Positions 32,367 to 40,914 of a stretch of 51,561 nucleotides of DNA are shown piece by piece (position 1 is the stretch's first letter; every line of letters starts with the position of its first letter). Origin of the DNA: CALXOJ01 sp034120015 (GTDB taxonomy: Bacteria > Spirochaetota > Spirochaetia > JAFGXN01); the NCBI GenBank assembly GCA_034120015.1, contig JAXEIF010000026.1, positions 1 to 51,561 on the forward strand, written 5' to 3'. A program made the translations under genes and the position numbers. Below the pieces are notes generated by a model, which was not told the origin of the DNA, did no database searches, and saw nothing but the letters and a program-made list of their open reading frames with translations.

Positions 32367-35036
32367 ATGCGAAAGCGGATAATGGTATTATTGTGTCTCG
32401 GAGTCTGTTTTTTCCTGTCCTGTTCCCGGAAAGAAAACAGCGAAATTGCGTTTAACCGGTTAATGACTTGGTCCCGGGAGTCTTCTTTGCCGGCCGAATA
32501 CGGTTTGGCGGGGGCTTATGCCGGTTATCATAACAACGCGGTGATTTTTGCAGGCGGGTGTCATTTCGCAACCGATAGGTGGCGGTCCGATGCCGTAAAG
32601 ATTTATACGGACGATATTTATGTTTTAACCGAAGAGGACAACGTCCGCTTGTGGAAGAAACAGGATATCCGTTTGCCGCATCCGGTTGCCTACGGTGCCT
32701 CCGTGACGGTTCCGGACGGGGTGCTTTGTTTCGGCGGAATGAATTCGGAAACCGTTTTCGATTTGGTTCTTTTGCTGAAATGGAATTCCAAAACGCAAAC
32801 AGTCGAGGTCATTGAGTTGGGGAAAATGCCGACGGCGTTGGCCAACATGCAGGCGGCTCTTCACGGTAAAGATATTTACCTGATCGGCGGACAGACCGCC
32901 CCGAACGTAATGGAAACGACAACGGCGGCTTTCCTGAAGGGGCGATATACAAATACTTCGTCGCCGCTGACCTGGATCGATGTTCGGTCAACCGACGCGG
33001 AAGGAAACGAATATCTCAATCAGATGCCGGCCGATCCGCGGATTTTGGCCGCCGCCGCTACTCAATTTAACGGTGAAAGCGAATCGATTTACGTTATCGG
33101 CGGTCGTCAGGAATTGGGCAACAATCAGTTTGTTTTCTTTTCCGATACATGGGAATTCAATCCGACAAAATCCCTTTGGATCCGAAAAGCCGATGCCCCG
33201 GTTCCTCTGATGGCCGCTTCCGCCGTTTCCGTCGGAATGGCGCATATTTTTGTGTTGAACGGTGCGCAGGGGGATTTGCTGACGCAGCTTGTAAACGGCG
33301 AACTGACTCAGCAGGCACATCCCGGCTTCCATAAAGAAAGCTATGCTTATTATACGATTACTGACAGCTGGATGGAAGCGGCGGAAACGCCCGCCAATCA
33401 GCTGACGACGCCGGCAGTTCGTTGGGGTTACGGGAAAAACGCGCCGATTTATATCGTTTCCGGGGAAATTAAACCGCAGATTCGGACAACCGATGTCTGG
33501 CGGATTACTCTCAACGACGTTAAACCTTCATTCGGTTGGATTAATTTTACGGTCATCGGAATTTATCTTCTGGGCATTGTCGGCGTCGGTGTTTTCTTCT
33601 ATTTCCGCAATAAAAACACGGATGATTTCTTTAAAGGAGGCGGACGGATTCCGTTCTGGGTGGCCGCATTCAGCATTTTTGCGACAATGCTTTCGTCGAT
33701 TACATTTATCGCCGTTCCCGGCAAGGCGTTTGCCACCAACTGGGTCAATTACGTTCTCCAATTTTCGATGTTCATTGTAACACCGATTGTCATTTTTTAT
33801 TTTTTGCCGTTTTTCAGAAGAATTACCTCGGCCAGTGCCTATGAATATCTCGAAAAACGGTTTAATCTGTTTGCGAGACTTTTTGCCAGTGCCTCTTTTA
33901 TTGTTTTCCACATCGGACGGATGGGAATTGTCATGTATCTGCCGGCGATTGCTTTGTCAATGGTGCTGACAATCAGTCCAGACCCGCAAACCAATCAGGT
34001 CATCTGTATTCTGATTATGGGAATTCTTTCGATGCTTTATTGTGCCATGGGGGGACTGGAAGCGGTTGTGTGGACCGATACGATTCAGAGCTTTGTTTTG
34101 TTAAGCGGCGGAATCATCACGGTGTTGCTGATTATGTTCTCTGTCGGCGGACCTTCGGTCTTTTTTTCGACGGCCATTGACGCGGATAAATTTAAACTGA
34201 TTGAATGGGACTGGTCGTCGGCCAGCTATATGATTCCGGCTTTCTGGGTTGTTCTTTTGGGTGGTTTCGGACAGAATTTGGTACCGTACGCTTCCGATAT
34301 GTCGATCGTTCAACGTTATATGTCCGTGAAAGACGAAAAAGCGGCCAAAAAATCGATTTGGACCAATACGATTATTTCCGTTGCGGCCAGTGCGCTTTTT
34401 TTCTTCCTCGGAACGGCTCTGTTTGTTTTTTACAAAACCAATCCGACTTATATCGATCCGCTGATCGATAAAGTCGACTACGTTTTCCCGGTTTTTATCG
34501 CACAGGAACTTCCGGTCGGCGTTGCCGGACTGGTTGTCGCGGCCATTTTTGCGGCGGCTCAGTCGACGGTTTCCACCAGTATCAATTCGGCGACGGCAGC
34601 TATTGTGACCGATTTCTTCCAGAGGTTTAATCTGGCCGTCGACTCAAAGAAGGGACTGATGCTGTCACGGATTGTGACGGTTTTGTTCGGTTTAATCGGA
34701 ACGGTGACCGGTGTCATTTTTGTTTTCCTTTCCAGCCGTTCGCTGTGGGATAATTTTATGACGATTCTCGGTCTTGTCGGCGGTGCGATGTGCGGTCTGT
34801 TCTGTCTCGGTATTTTCACGAAGCGGGCGAGCGGTCTGAGCGTTTCGATTGCCACAATTATCGGTGTTGTTTCGACCTGGCTGATCGGATTGTATACGCC
34901 GGTTCATCCGTATCTCTACGCGATTATCAACGTAGCAATTACCTTTGTCAGCGGTTATCTGCTCGGGTTTGTGTTTAAAGCCGATCCGGAGAAAGCAAAC
35001 AACTATTCGATTTACAACAGAAAAACGGCAAAATAG
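32367..35036 (+). CDS. Kelch mutarotase domain fused to sodium:solute symporter (sialic acid-type)
   Basis: The 889-residue protein has a lipoprotein-like signal (lipobox FLSC, Cys19). An extracytoplasmic Kelch beta-propeller follows (about 35-385), with repeats such as GYHNNAVIFAGG, GAALHGKDIYLIGGQ and ESIYVIGGRQ. From about 391 it is a sodium:solute symporter with a dozen or so membrane helices (for example IYLLGIVGVGVFFYF, then GGGRIPFWVAAFSIFATMLS). Fusions of this type are known, with the propeller resembling cyclically permuted NanM-like sialic acid mutarotases. Hence uptake coupled to anomer interconversion is likely (inference). A good ribosome binding site (GAGGAGAGAAGA) precedes the ATG. 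A strong terminator follows the stop. Confidence 0.87.
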   Translation: MRKRIMVLLCLGVCFFLSCSRKENSEIAFNRLMTWSRESSLPAEYGLAGAYAGYHNNAVIFAGGCHFATDRWRSDAVKIYTDDIYVLTEEDNVRLWKKQDIRLPHPVAYGASVTVPDGVLCFGGMNSETVFDLVLLLKWNSKTQTVEVIELGKMPTALANMQAALHGKDIYLIGGQTAPNVMETTTAAFLKGRYTNTSSPLTWIDVRSTDAEGNEYLNQMPADPRILAAAATQFNGESESIYVIGGRQELGNNQFVFFSDTWEFNPTKSLWIRKADAPVPLMAASAVSVGMAHIFVLNGAQGDLLTQLVNGELTQQAHPGFHKESYAYYTITDSWMEAAETPANQLTTPAVRWGYGKNAPIYIVSGEIKPQIRTTDVWRITLNDVKPSFGWINFTVIGIYLLGIVGVGVFFYFRNKNTDDFFKGGGRIPFWVAAFSIFATMLSSITFIAVPGKAFATNWVNYVLQFSMFIVTPIVIFYFLPFFRRITSASAYEYLEKRFNLFARLFASASFIVFHIGRMGIVMYLPAIALSMVLTISPDPQTNQVICILIMGILSMLYCAMGGLEAVVWTDTIQSFVLLSGGIITVLLIMFSVGGPSVFFSTAIDADKFKLIEWDWSSASYMIPAFWVVLLGGFGQNLVPYASDMSIVQRYMSVKDEKAAKKSIWTNTIISVAASALFFFLGTALFVFYKTNPTYIDPLIDKVDYVFPVFIAQELPVGVAGLVVAAIFAAAQSTVSTSINSATAAIVTDFFQRFNLAVDSKKGLMLSRIVTVLFGLIGTVTGVIFVFLSSRSLWDNFMTILGLVGGAMCGLFCLGIFTKRASGLSVSIATIIGVVSTWLIGLYTPVHPYLYAIINVAITFVSGYLLGFVFKADPEKANNYSIYNRKTAK

Positions 35037-35056
35037 GCTTTGCCGGGTATAAAAAA

Positions 35057-35084
35057 GAAAGGCTTTCCGAAAGGAAAGCCTTTT
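35057..35084 (+). terminator. Rho-independent terminator after the Kelch-symporter gene
   Basis: AAAGGCTTTCC and GGAAAGCCTTTT form a perfect stem around a GAAA loop, followed by T residues. Because the opposite strand also ends in a T-rich run (AAAAAA upstream of the stem), it may serve the convergent glycine-zipper gene as well. Confidence 0.85.
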
Positions 35085-35091
35085 CTTCATA

Positions 35092-35403
35092 TTAAAAATC
35101 TTGAAAACCGCATTTTGTGCAGCGAAATGGACCAACTTCTTCTCCAACCTTTTTTCCGGCTATTGCACCTGTTGCACATCCTGCAGCTGCTGCTCCAATT
35201 GTTGTCCCCGCAATGGCTCCAATAGCCGTTCCAAGTCCGGGAATTGGAATACAGTTACCAATAGCAGTGCCTATTTTTGCCCCTGTGGCAGCTCCTCCTA
35301 AATATCCAGAAGCACCTCCTGCAATTGCACCTAAACCTTTGCATAAGCCAATGTCTTCGACATATTTAGAAGTTTTGCATTTGGGACAAATTGGTTTACT
35401 CAT
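35092..35403 (-). CDS. Small glycine-zipper protein with zinc-ribbon ends
   Basis: The 103-residue protein starts at ATG 35403. A longer frame to 35508 has no ribosome binding site. It begins MSKPICPKC and ends with CTKCGFQDF, so a C-x2-C pair near each end could form one split zinc ribbon. The core is an extremely Gly/Ala-rich segment with GxxxG repeats (GAIAGGASGYLGGAATGAKIG, AIGAIAGTTIGAAAAGCATG). This is typical of glycine-zipper membrane-inserting domains. I do not know the function. A promoter (35463-35435, minus) lies upstream. Confidence 0.72.
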   Translation of the reverse strand: MSKPICPKCKTSKYVEDIGLCKGLGAIAGGASGYLGGAATGAKIGTAIGNCIPIPGLGTAIGAIAGTTIGAAAAGCATGAIAGKKVGEEVGPFRCTKCGFQDF

Positions 35404-35434
35404 AATATAACTCTCATTTACTTTTTTGTGTATA

Positions 35435-35463
35435 ATATTATCACACTTAAAGTATTCTGTCAA
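35435..35463 (-). promoter_or_regulatory. Promoter of the glycine-zipper gene
   Basis: On the minus strand TTGACA (35463-35458) and TAATAT (35440-35435) are separated by 17 bases. The leader is about 25 bases and carries GAGAG as a weak ribosome binding site. Confidence 0.6.
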
Positions 35464-35501
35464 CTGAATTATTCTGGTTAATGCGTGTAATGCTGTTCTA
35501 T

Positions 35502-36530
35502 TTACCATAATCCGAGCAGATGTTGGGCAAGCAGGCTGACACCCGTAATGACCAGCGAGCAGCAGAAACCGAGAATCAGCGGTTTTCCTCCGGTTTTGAT
35601 CAGTTTGACAATATCGGTATTCAAACCGATGGCAGCCATGGCCATAATAATCATAAACTTGCTGATTTCTTTAAACGGAACAAAAACCGATTCGCCGACG
35701 CCGAAAGCCTGACAGATCGTGGTAATCAGTGAAGCCAGAATAAAGAAAAGGATAAAAAACGGAAAAATTTTTTTCAGACTGACTTCGCCGCCCGACTGTT
35801 TGGCCTTCCGTGTTTTCCAAAAGGCCAGACCGAGCGTAATCGGGATAATGGCGAGTGTCCGTGTCAGTTTGACGGTGACCGCCTTGTCGAGCGTCGCCGA
35901 TCCGAGGTTGTAAAGGTTGTCCCATGTGGAGGCTGCCGCCGTTACGGAAGAGGTGTCGTTGACGGCGGTTCCCGCGAAAATACCGAAAGCGTTTCCGTCT
36001 GTTGTCGAGAATCCGATGAGACCGCCCAATGTCGGAAAAATCAGCGCCGCCACGACATTGAAAAAGAAGATAACCGATACGGATTGTGCCACTTCATCCT
36101 CCCGTGCATCGATGACGGGAGCCGTCGCCGCAATCGCCGATCCGCCGCAAATCGAAGAGCCGACACCGATCAGAACCGATGTATTCGGATGAATCTTCAG
36201 CAGTTTGCTGACGAAATATGCTGTCAGAAGCGAAACAATAATTGTGGAAAGGATAATCGGAAGCGATTCGATGCCCGTTGCGGCAACGGCTTTCAGATTC
36301 AGACCGAATCCGAGAAAAATAACCGCATATTGCAAAATTTTTTTAGCCGTAAAACGAATCCCGCCGGCGAAATATCCTTTTTCTTTCCAAAAAGCGGCGA
36401 TCAGCATACCGATTAAAATCGCAAAAACGGCACCGCCGACAACAGGAACCTGTTTTCCGAGAAAAAACGAAACCGTCGCGATAACGCCGCAAAGCAGGAT
36501 ACCGGGAAATGTCTCTTTGATAAAATTCAT
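35502..36530 (-). CDS. YeiH family (UPF0324) putative exporter
   Basis: The 342-residue protein has about ten membrane helices and the family blocks KKILQYAVIFLGFGLNL, SVLIGVGSSICGGSAIAAT, FAGTAVNDTSSVTAAAS and IGLNTDIVKLIKTGGKPL. YeiH proteins are related to sulfate or sulfite exporters, but transport has not been shown for most of them. The start overlaps the PEGA lipoprotein stop as ATGA, so the two are coupled. Confidence 0.9.
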   Translation of the reverse strand: MNFIKETFPGILLCGVIATVSFFLGKQVPVVGGAVFAILIGMLIAAFWKEKGYFAGGIRFTAKKILQYAVIFLGFGLNLKAVAATGIESLPIILSTIIVSLLTAYFVSKLLKIHPNTSVLIGVGSSICGGSAIAATAPVIDAREDEVAQSVSVIFFFNVVAALIFPTLGGLIGFSTTDGNAFGIFAGTAVNDTSSVTAAASTWDNLYNLGSATLDKAVTVKLTRTLAIIPITLGLAFWKTRKAKQSGGEVSLKKIFPFFILFFILASLITTICQAFGVGESVFVPFKEISKFMIIMAMAAIGLNTDIVKLIKTGGKPLILGFCCSLVITGVSLLAQHLLGLW

Positions 36531-36910
36531 TTTGATCCTCCGCTTCCGTTTCCGTTTCCGGTCGTATTCTGCATCAGAAACCGGATCATCCGGTCTCTGT
36601 CAAGGCGGATATTACGGGAATATGTCTGAAAACCGTCTTTGACGACTTTTACATCGTATGCTCCCGATCTCAGTTTAATCGTAAAATAGCCTGCGGAATC
36701 GGTCTGTCCGTAGAGGGCTCCGTTAAGAAATACAAGCGCTTTTGTCTGATTGCATTCCAGAGAAAGCCGGTACATTGAACCGTCATAGGTGGCAGACGAC
36801 GGGTTCCCAGAAGCTACGGATCTGTCTCTGTAAGCGGTACTTGCCAACGTCAGACAGGAGAACACCGGCAATATAAACAAAAGAATGACTGTTTTGTAAA
36901 TTAATTTCAT
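36527..36910 (-). CDS. PEGA-domain lipoprotein
   Basis: The 127-residue product starts at ATG 36910 (GGGAGAAAAA upstream). The longer frame to 36928 is not needed. It has a lipoprotein signal with lipobox VFSC and one PEGA-like domain at the C-terminus (ALYGQTDSAGYFTIKLRSGAYDVKVVKDGFQTYSRNIRL). PEGA domains are short beta-sandwich modules common in surface lipoproteins, especially of spirochaetes. The tail is Gly/Asn/Ser rich. TATAAT on the minus strand (36933-36928) is the probable -10. It is co-transcribed with the YeiH exporter. Confidence 0.82.
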   Translation of the reverse strand: MKLIYKTVILLFILPVFSCLTLASTAYRDRSVASGNPSSATYDGSMYRLSLECNQTKALVFLNGALYGQTDSAGYFTIKLRSGAYDVKVVKDGFQTYSRNIRLDRDRMIRFLMQNTTGNGNGSGGSK

Positions 36911-36987
36911 TTTTTCTCCCGTCGGCATTATATCCGAAGTCCTTAAAAAAGTATATCTTTTTGCTGTTATTTTACGGCATTATTTTA

Positions 36988-36993
36988 TATAAT
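36988..36993 (+). promoter_or_regulatory. -10 box of the CYTH-RNase HI gene, probably leaderless
   Basis: A consensus TATAAT ends seven bases before the ATG at 37001. No Shine-Dalgarno sequence is present. A clear -35 element is not visible; TTGCTG at 36961-36966 would give a spacer of 21, too long to be convincing. Confidence 0.45.
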
Positions 36994-37000
36994 AATCTTC

Positions 37001-38002
37001 ATGTGGGAATATGAATTTAAAGCGTTACTGTCAGATCCGCAAGCCGTACGGAAAAAACTGGAAATATTGTCCGGGCAGATTCCGGAGGTGATTTCCAAAA
37101 AAGACCTTTATTTCGGGCGGGACGGAGAACCTCGGTTTCGCATCCGTCAATACGAAACCGAAGGTAAGGTAACGTACATTGTAACATCAAAAGTCAAAAC
37201 CGTCAGCGGATGTTCGGAAATCAGCCGTGAAACGGAATTTTCCGTCGACAATCCGGAAGCATTTTGCGAATTTGCTTCTTTTCTTGGCTACCGGAGACTC
37301 ATTGAAAAGAAAAAAAAGACGACTCTGTTTCGTTACGGGAAATGGAATCTCGAATGGAACGAGGTCGGGCGGCTCGGTTATTATCTGGAAGCCGAATACT
37401 TGTCGGAAGAAGAACTGCCCGCCGGGGTATGGGAGAGCGAAAGGATGGATCTCCTGCAAAAGCTGGAAATGAAAGATGAGGATTTGGAAATTCGTCCGTA
37501 TACACAGCTTCTGGCGGAATCGGAAGAGAGGGAGAAAGTTTTACCGGCGGAGGGTGTCATTGAGATTTACAGTGACGGCGGCTGCCGGCCCAATCCCGGT
37601 GCGGGAGCCTGGGCTTTCGTTCTGCTTGACGGAGAAGAGTTTCACGACTGCGGCGGTGAAAAAGAAACGACAAATAACCGTATGGAATTAACGGCAGCTA
37701 TCGAAGCATTGGAGGCGTGTGCCCGCCGGAACGGGATTGAAAGACCGGTCCGGTTTCACATTGACAGTCAGTATGTCAAAAACGGTATCACGTCATGGAT
37801 TGACGGATGGAAAGCCAAAGGTTGGATTTCTTCGACAAAAGAGCCTGTCAAAAACGTCGATCTGTGGAAACGGCTTGACGTCTGTAACCGAAAGATGAAA
37901 GTTGAATGGGTTTGGATCAAGGGACATGCCGGAAACGACTACAACGAAATATGCGATACGTTATGTACCGAAAAAATCCGGGAAATTAAGAAAGAAAAAT
38001 AA
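37001..38002 (+). CDS. CYTH domain fused to ribonuclease HI
   Basis: The 333-residue protein has two parts. Residues 1-170 look like a CYTH domain: the E3-x-E5-x-K7 signature starts the protein, followed by RFRIRQY, RETEF, KKKTTLF and GYYLEAEYL. CYTH enzymes bind triphosphates (class IV adenylate cyclase, thiamine triphosphatase, polyphosphate hydrolases). Residues 185-330 are RNase HI with catalytic Asp192 (IYSDGGC), Glu229 (NNRMELTAA), Asp255 (HIDSQYV) and Asp319 (CDTLCTEK). It should cleave RNA in RNA-DNA hybrids. The two domains are joined by a short charged linker in one uninterrupted frame. The role of the CYTH half is unknown. Confidence 0.88.
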   Translation: MWEYEFKALLSDPQAVRKKLEILSGQIPEVISKKDLYFGRDGEPRFRIRQYETEGKVTYIVTSKVKTVSGCSEISRETEFSVDNPEAFCEFASFLGYRRLIEKKKKTTLFRYGKWNLEWNEVGRLGYYLEAEYLSEEELPAGVWESERMDLLQKLEMKDEDLEIRPYTQLLAESEEREKVLPAEGVIEIYSDGGCRPNPGAGAWAFVLLDGEEFHDCGGEKETTNNRMELTAAIEALEACARRNGIERPVRFHIDSQYVKNGITSWIDGWKAKGWISSTKEPVKNVDLWKRLDVCNRKMKVEWVWIKGHAGNDYNEICDTLCTEKIREIKKEK

Positions 38003-38052
38003 AATCACCCGAAAATTTCAAAAGAATGATTTTTTCACACATTAATTAATGT

Positions 38053-39558
38053 ATGAGAATTTTCGGATGTTTGAATATCGGTTACGAATCGGTACCGGTT
38101 GAAATCGAGGCGGAATTCAGACAGGGACTGCCGATGATTCAGATTGTCGGGTATGCGGGAACCGCGGTTCGGGAATCTTCCGACCGGGTGCGGCTGGCAC
38201 TTTCCAATTCCGGATTTGTCTGCCCGATGAAAAAAATTTACATCAATTTATATCCCGGCAGTATCCGGAAAGAATCGGCCTTTCTTGATTTGGCGATTGC
38301 TCTGAAAATCATGGAAAAAGCACAGCTGATACCGTCATTACCGATTTCGGTTACGGCGATGGGGGAGCTGAAACTTTCGGGAGAGGTGTGCCGGTGCGAC
38401 GGAGTCATTGCCGGTATCGGTGCCGGTTCGTCCGCCCGTTCCGACATTTTTATCGTGTCGGCCGAAAACCGTAACGAAGCTGCTTTACCCGGTAAAAACG
38501 GAGTCTACGCGGTTTCTTCGCTGAAAGAGGCGGCGGCCGTCATTACCGCGTTGGCGGACGGGCAGATGCCTCCTCAGGCGGTCATTGCGGCGCCCGTTGT
38601 ACCGCGGCCGGAAACGCAGTGCGGTGATTTATCCGACATCATCGGAGAACCGCTTTTGAAAGAAGCGCTGGTGTATGCCGCGTTGGGACATCATCCGCTT
38701 CTGCTGACCGGTCCTCCCGGATGCGGGAAAACGATGGCCGCTTCCCGTTTGTGCACACTTTTACCCGATTTGACCGAAACGGAACGTTTGGAGACAATGA
38801 AGATTTATTCGCTGGCCGGAGAGTTGACCGATGATCGGGTCTTAACCCGACCGCCTTTTCGTATGCCTCATCACAGTTCTTCGGCGGAAGGAATTATCGG
38901 CGGCGGTCCCGGTCTGAAACCGGGTGAAATTTCTCTGGCTCACAACGGTGTTCTTTTTCTCGATGAAGCGGCCGAGTTTTCTTCTCCGATTTTACAGTCT
39001 CTGCGGGAGCCTCTCGAAGAGCGTCGGATCATGCTTTCCCGTGCCGGAATACGAAGCCGATTCCCTGCCGATTTTCTCCTGGTGATGGCAGCCAATCTCT
39101 GTCCCTGCGGCAATCGGGGACGGGCGTCGGCAGCCTGTCTCTGCTCCGTTAAAGAAATACAGCGATACCGGAACCGTATCGGGGGAGCTGTTTCCGACAG
39201 AATCGCACTGCATTGGGAGAGGAACCGTTACCGGGTTGGCGATGAGGAAGATGAAACCGACTTTCGTCCGCCGTCCGATTCCCGCGAAGCGAGAGAACGA
39301 ATTGCCGAAATTCGCGAACGGACTGTTGCCGTAAGAGGGGCGCTCAACGGACATCTTACTCCGGATGTTTTAAGGCAGTTCTTTCGTGTCGACGACGAAA
39401 CGGAAACGGTGTTGAGCGACTACAGCCGTCGCCGGGGACTGTCGATGCGGTCGCTGTTTCATGTTATGCGGCTGGCTCTGACAGCCGCCGACTGGAGAGG
39501 TTCCGAAAAGGTTGAAGCTGTCGACTTACGGGCAGTATTCCGGTTGCGGAAAGACTGA
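38053..39558 (+). CDS. YifB/ComM family Mg chelatase-like ATPase
   Basis: The 501-residue protein begins with the Lon-protease-like N-terminal fold typical of YifB (FRQGLPMIQIVG, ESSDRVRLALSNSGF). The AAA+ domain carries Walker A GPPGCGKT (about 220) and Walker B VLFLDEAAEF. LREPLEERRIMLSRAG and a C-terminal segment with CPCGNRGR and YSRRRGLSMRS follow. ComM is a hexameric helicase that promotes branch migration in natural transformation. A ComF-like gene elsewhere in the window fits a DNA-uptake theme, but there is no proof of competence. The ATG lies 50 bases after the previous stop, and no ribosome binding site is obvious. Confidence 0.92.
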   Translation: MRIFGCLNIGYESVPVEIEAEFRQGLPMIQIVGYAGTAVRESSDRVRLALSNSGFVCPMKKIYINLYPGSIRKESAFLDLAIALKIMEKAQLIPSLPISVTAMGELKLSGEVCRCDGVIAGIGAGSSARSDIFIVSAENRNEAALPGKNGVYAVSSLKEAAAVITALADGQMPPQAVIAAPVVPRPETQCGDLSDIIGEPLLKEALVYAALGHHPLLLTGPPGCGKTMAASRLCTLLPDLTETERLETMKIYSLAGELTDDRVLTRPPFRMPHHSSSAEGIIGGGPGLKPGEISLAHNGVLFLDEAAEFSSPILQSLREPLEERRIMLSRAGIRSRFPADFLLVMAANLCPCGNRGRASAACLCSVKEIQRYRNRIGGAVSDRIALHWERNRYRVGDEEDETDFRPPSDSREARERIAEIRERTVAVRGALNGHLTPDVLRQFFRVDDETETVLSDYSRRRGLSMRSLFHVMRLALTAADWRGSEKVEAVDLRAVFRLRKD

Positions 39559-39635
39559 AATTTGAATAAAGGGTGTGGTCGAAATCCTGAAAATAGAGTA
39601 TAGTATTTCAAAGAAAAGAAACAGGGAGGAGATTT

Positions 39636-40898
39636 ATGAAATTCTATACTCAGAAGCAGTTTCTGCTTGCCGTATCTCTTTGCTTTCTGTTCGGACTTGC
39701 TTCGGCAACCGTTGCCGGTATTTTTTTCGGTAAAGATTCTTTTCCCGGCAACCGTTCTTCGTCAGAAGCTTCCGCGGCTGCCGTTTCTTCCGATCCGGCT
39801 CCGGATATCGATTGGGTGAATACGCTTCCCGGACAGGCCGCAGCCGCTGCGGTGGAGGTCTCGCTTCCCGCATTGAGTTCCGATGCGGTTTTGGAAGATG
39901 AAAAAAACTCCATGATGATATATGAAAAATACAACGCAGCGGTTGTCAATATTTCGACCGAGGTTATCGGATATAACTGGCTTTTCGAGCCTGTTCCTCA
40001 GGAAGGCAGCAGCGGTTCCGGTGCCGTTATCAGCGAAGACGGTTATATTTTAACCAATACCCATGTTGTGGCCAAAGCCTATAAAGTTTATGTAACGTTA
40101 TCCGACGGTGATTCGTACGAAGGGACCATTACGGGACGCGATCCCGAAAACGACTTGGCTGTTTTAAAAATCGATCCGAAAGGAAAAAAGCTGACGGTCA
40201 TTCCGTTCGGATCTTCCGATTCTCTGACAGTCGGTCAGAAAGTTCTGGCCATCGGTAATCCGTTCGGTTATGACCGGACGCTGACGCAGGGGATTATTTC
40301 GGGAGTTTCCCGTCCGGTTCGCAACGGAAACAATCTTATTATAAAAAATATGATTCAAACCGATGCCTCCATCAACCCGGGAAATTCGGGCGGACCTCTG
40401 CTGAATTCGGCCGGGCAATTAATCGGTATCAATACCATTATTTATTCACCGAGCGGCGGTTCCGTCGGTATCGGATTTGCTGTTCCCGTCGATACGGCCA
40501 GACGGGTCATTCCCGATTTAATCCGATACGGAAAAGTCAATCGGGGCTGGATTGATGTTCTCCCCGTACAGATTGATTCCCGTATTGCCCGATATGCGCA
40601 GCTTCCCGTTAACAGCGGTATTCTTATCTCCGAAATTCCGGCCAATTCACCGGCGGGTCAGTCGGGATTACGGGGAGGCGACAGAAGCCGTCCGGTTCGT
40701 TACGGAAACGGATATATATATTTCGGCGGGGATATTATTACGGCTGTCGGGGAAACGGAAGTACGGACTTTCAGTGATCTGTTCGGAGCCCTGGAAACAA
40801 CAAGACCGGGTGAAACCGTTTCGGTAACGGTTATGCGCGGAAAAGAAGAAAAAAAATTCGATGTAATTCTTTCCGACAGAACGTTTACTCTGCAGTAA
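39636..40898 (+). CDS. HtrA/DegP-like serine protease with PDZ domain
   Basis: The 420-residue protein has an uncleaved or cleaved N-terminal hydrophobic segment (FLLAVSLCFLFGLASATVAGIFF), then a Ser/Ala-rich linker. The trypsin-like domain follows with catalytic His143 (TNTHVVA), Asp173 (NDLAVLK) and Ser251 (GNSGGPL), all present. One PDZ-like domain (about 310-410) ends the protein. It acts in periplasmic protein quality control. A strong ribosome binding site (AGGGAGGAGATTT) and a TATAGT -10 (39599-39604) precede the ATG. Confidence 0.93.
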   Translation: MKFYTQKQFLLAVSLCFLFGLASATVAGIFFGKDSFPGNRSSSEASAAAVSSDPAPDIDWVNTLPGQAAAAAVEVSLPALSSDAVLEDEKNSMMIYEKYNAAVVNISTEVIGYNWLFEPVPQEGSSGSGAVISEDGYILTNTHVVAKAYKVYVTLSDGDSYEGTITGRDPENDLAVLKIDPKGKKLTVIPFGSSDSLTVGQKVLAIGNPFGYDRTLTQGIISGVSRPVRNGNNLIIKNMIQTDASINPGNSGGPLLNSAGQLIGINTIIYSPSGGSVGIGFAVPVDTARRVIPDLIRYGKVNRGWIDVLPVQIDSRIARYAQLPVNSGILISEIPANSPAGQSGLRGGDRSRPVRYGNGYIYFGGDIITAVGETEVRTFSDLFGALETTRPGETVSVTVMRGKEEKKFDVILSDRTFTLQ

Positions 40899-40914
40899 AG
40901 GGGCAGATCTGACA

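Noticed and set aside
35404..35508. N-terminal extension of the glycine-zipper protein
   Set aside because: It includes the promoter region (35435-35463) and has no ribosome binding site; the ATG at 35403 begins the CPKC module.
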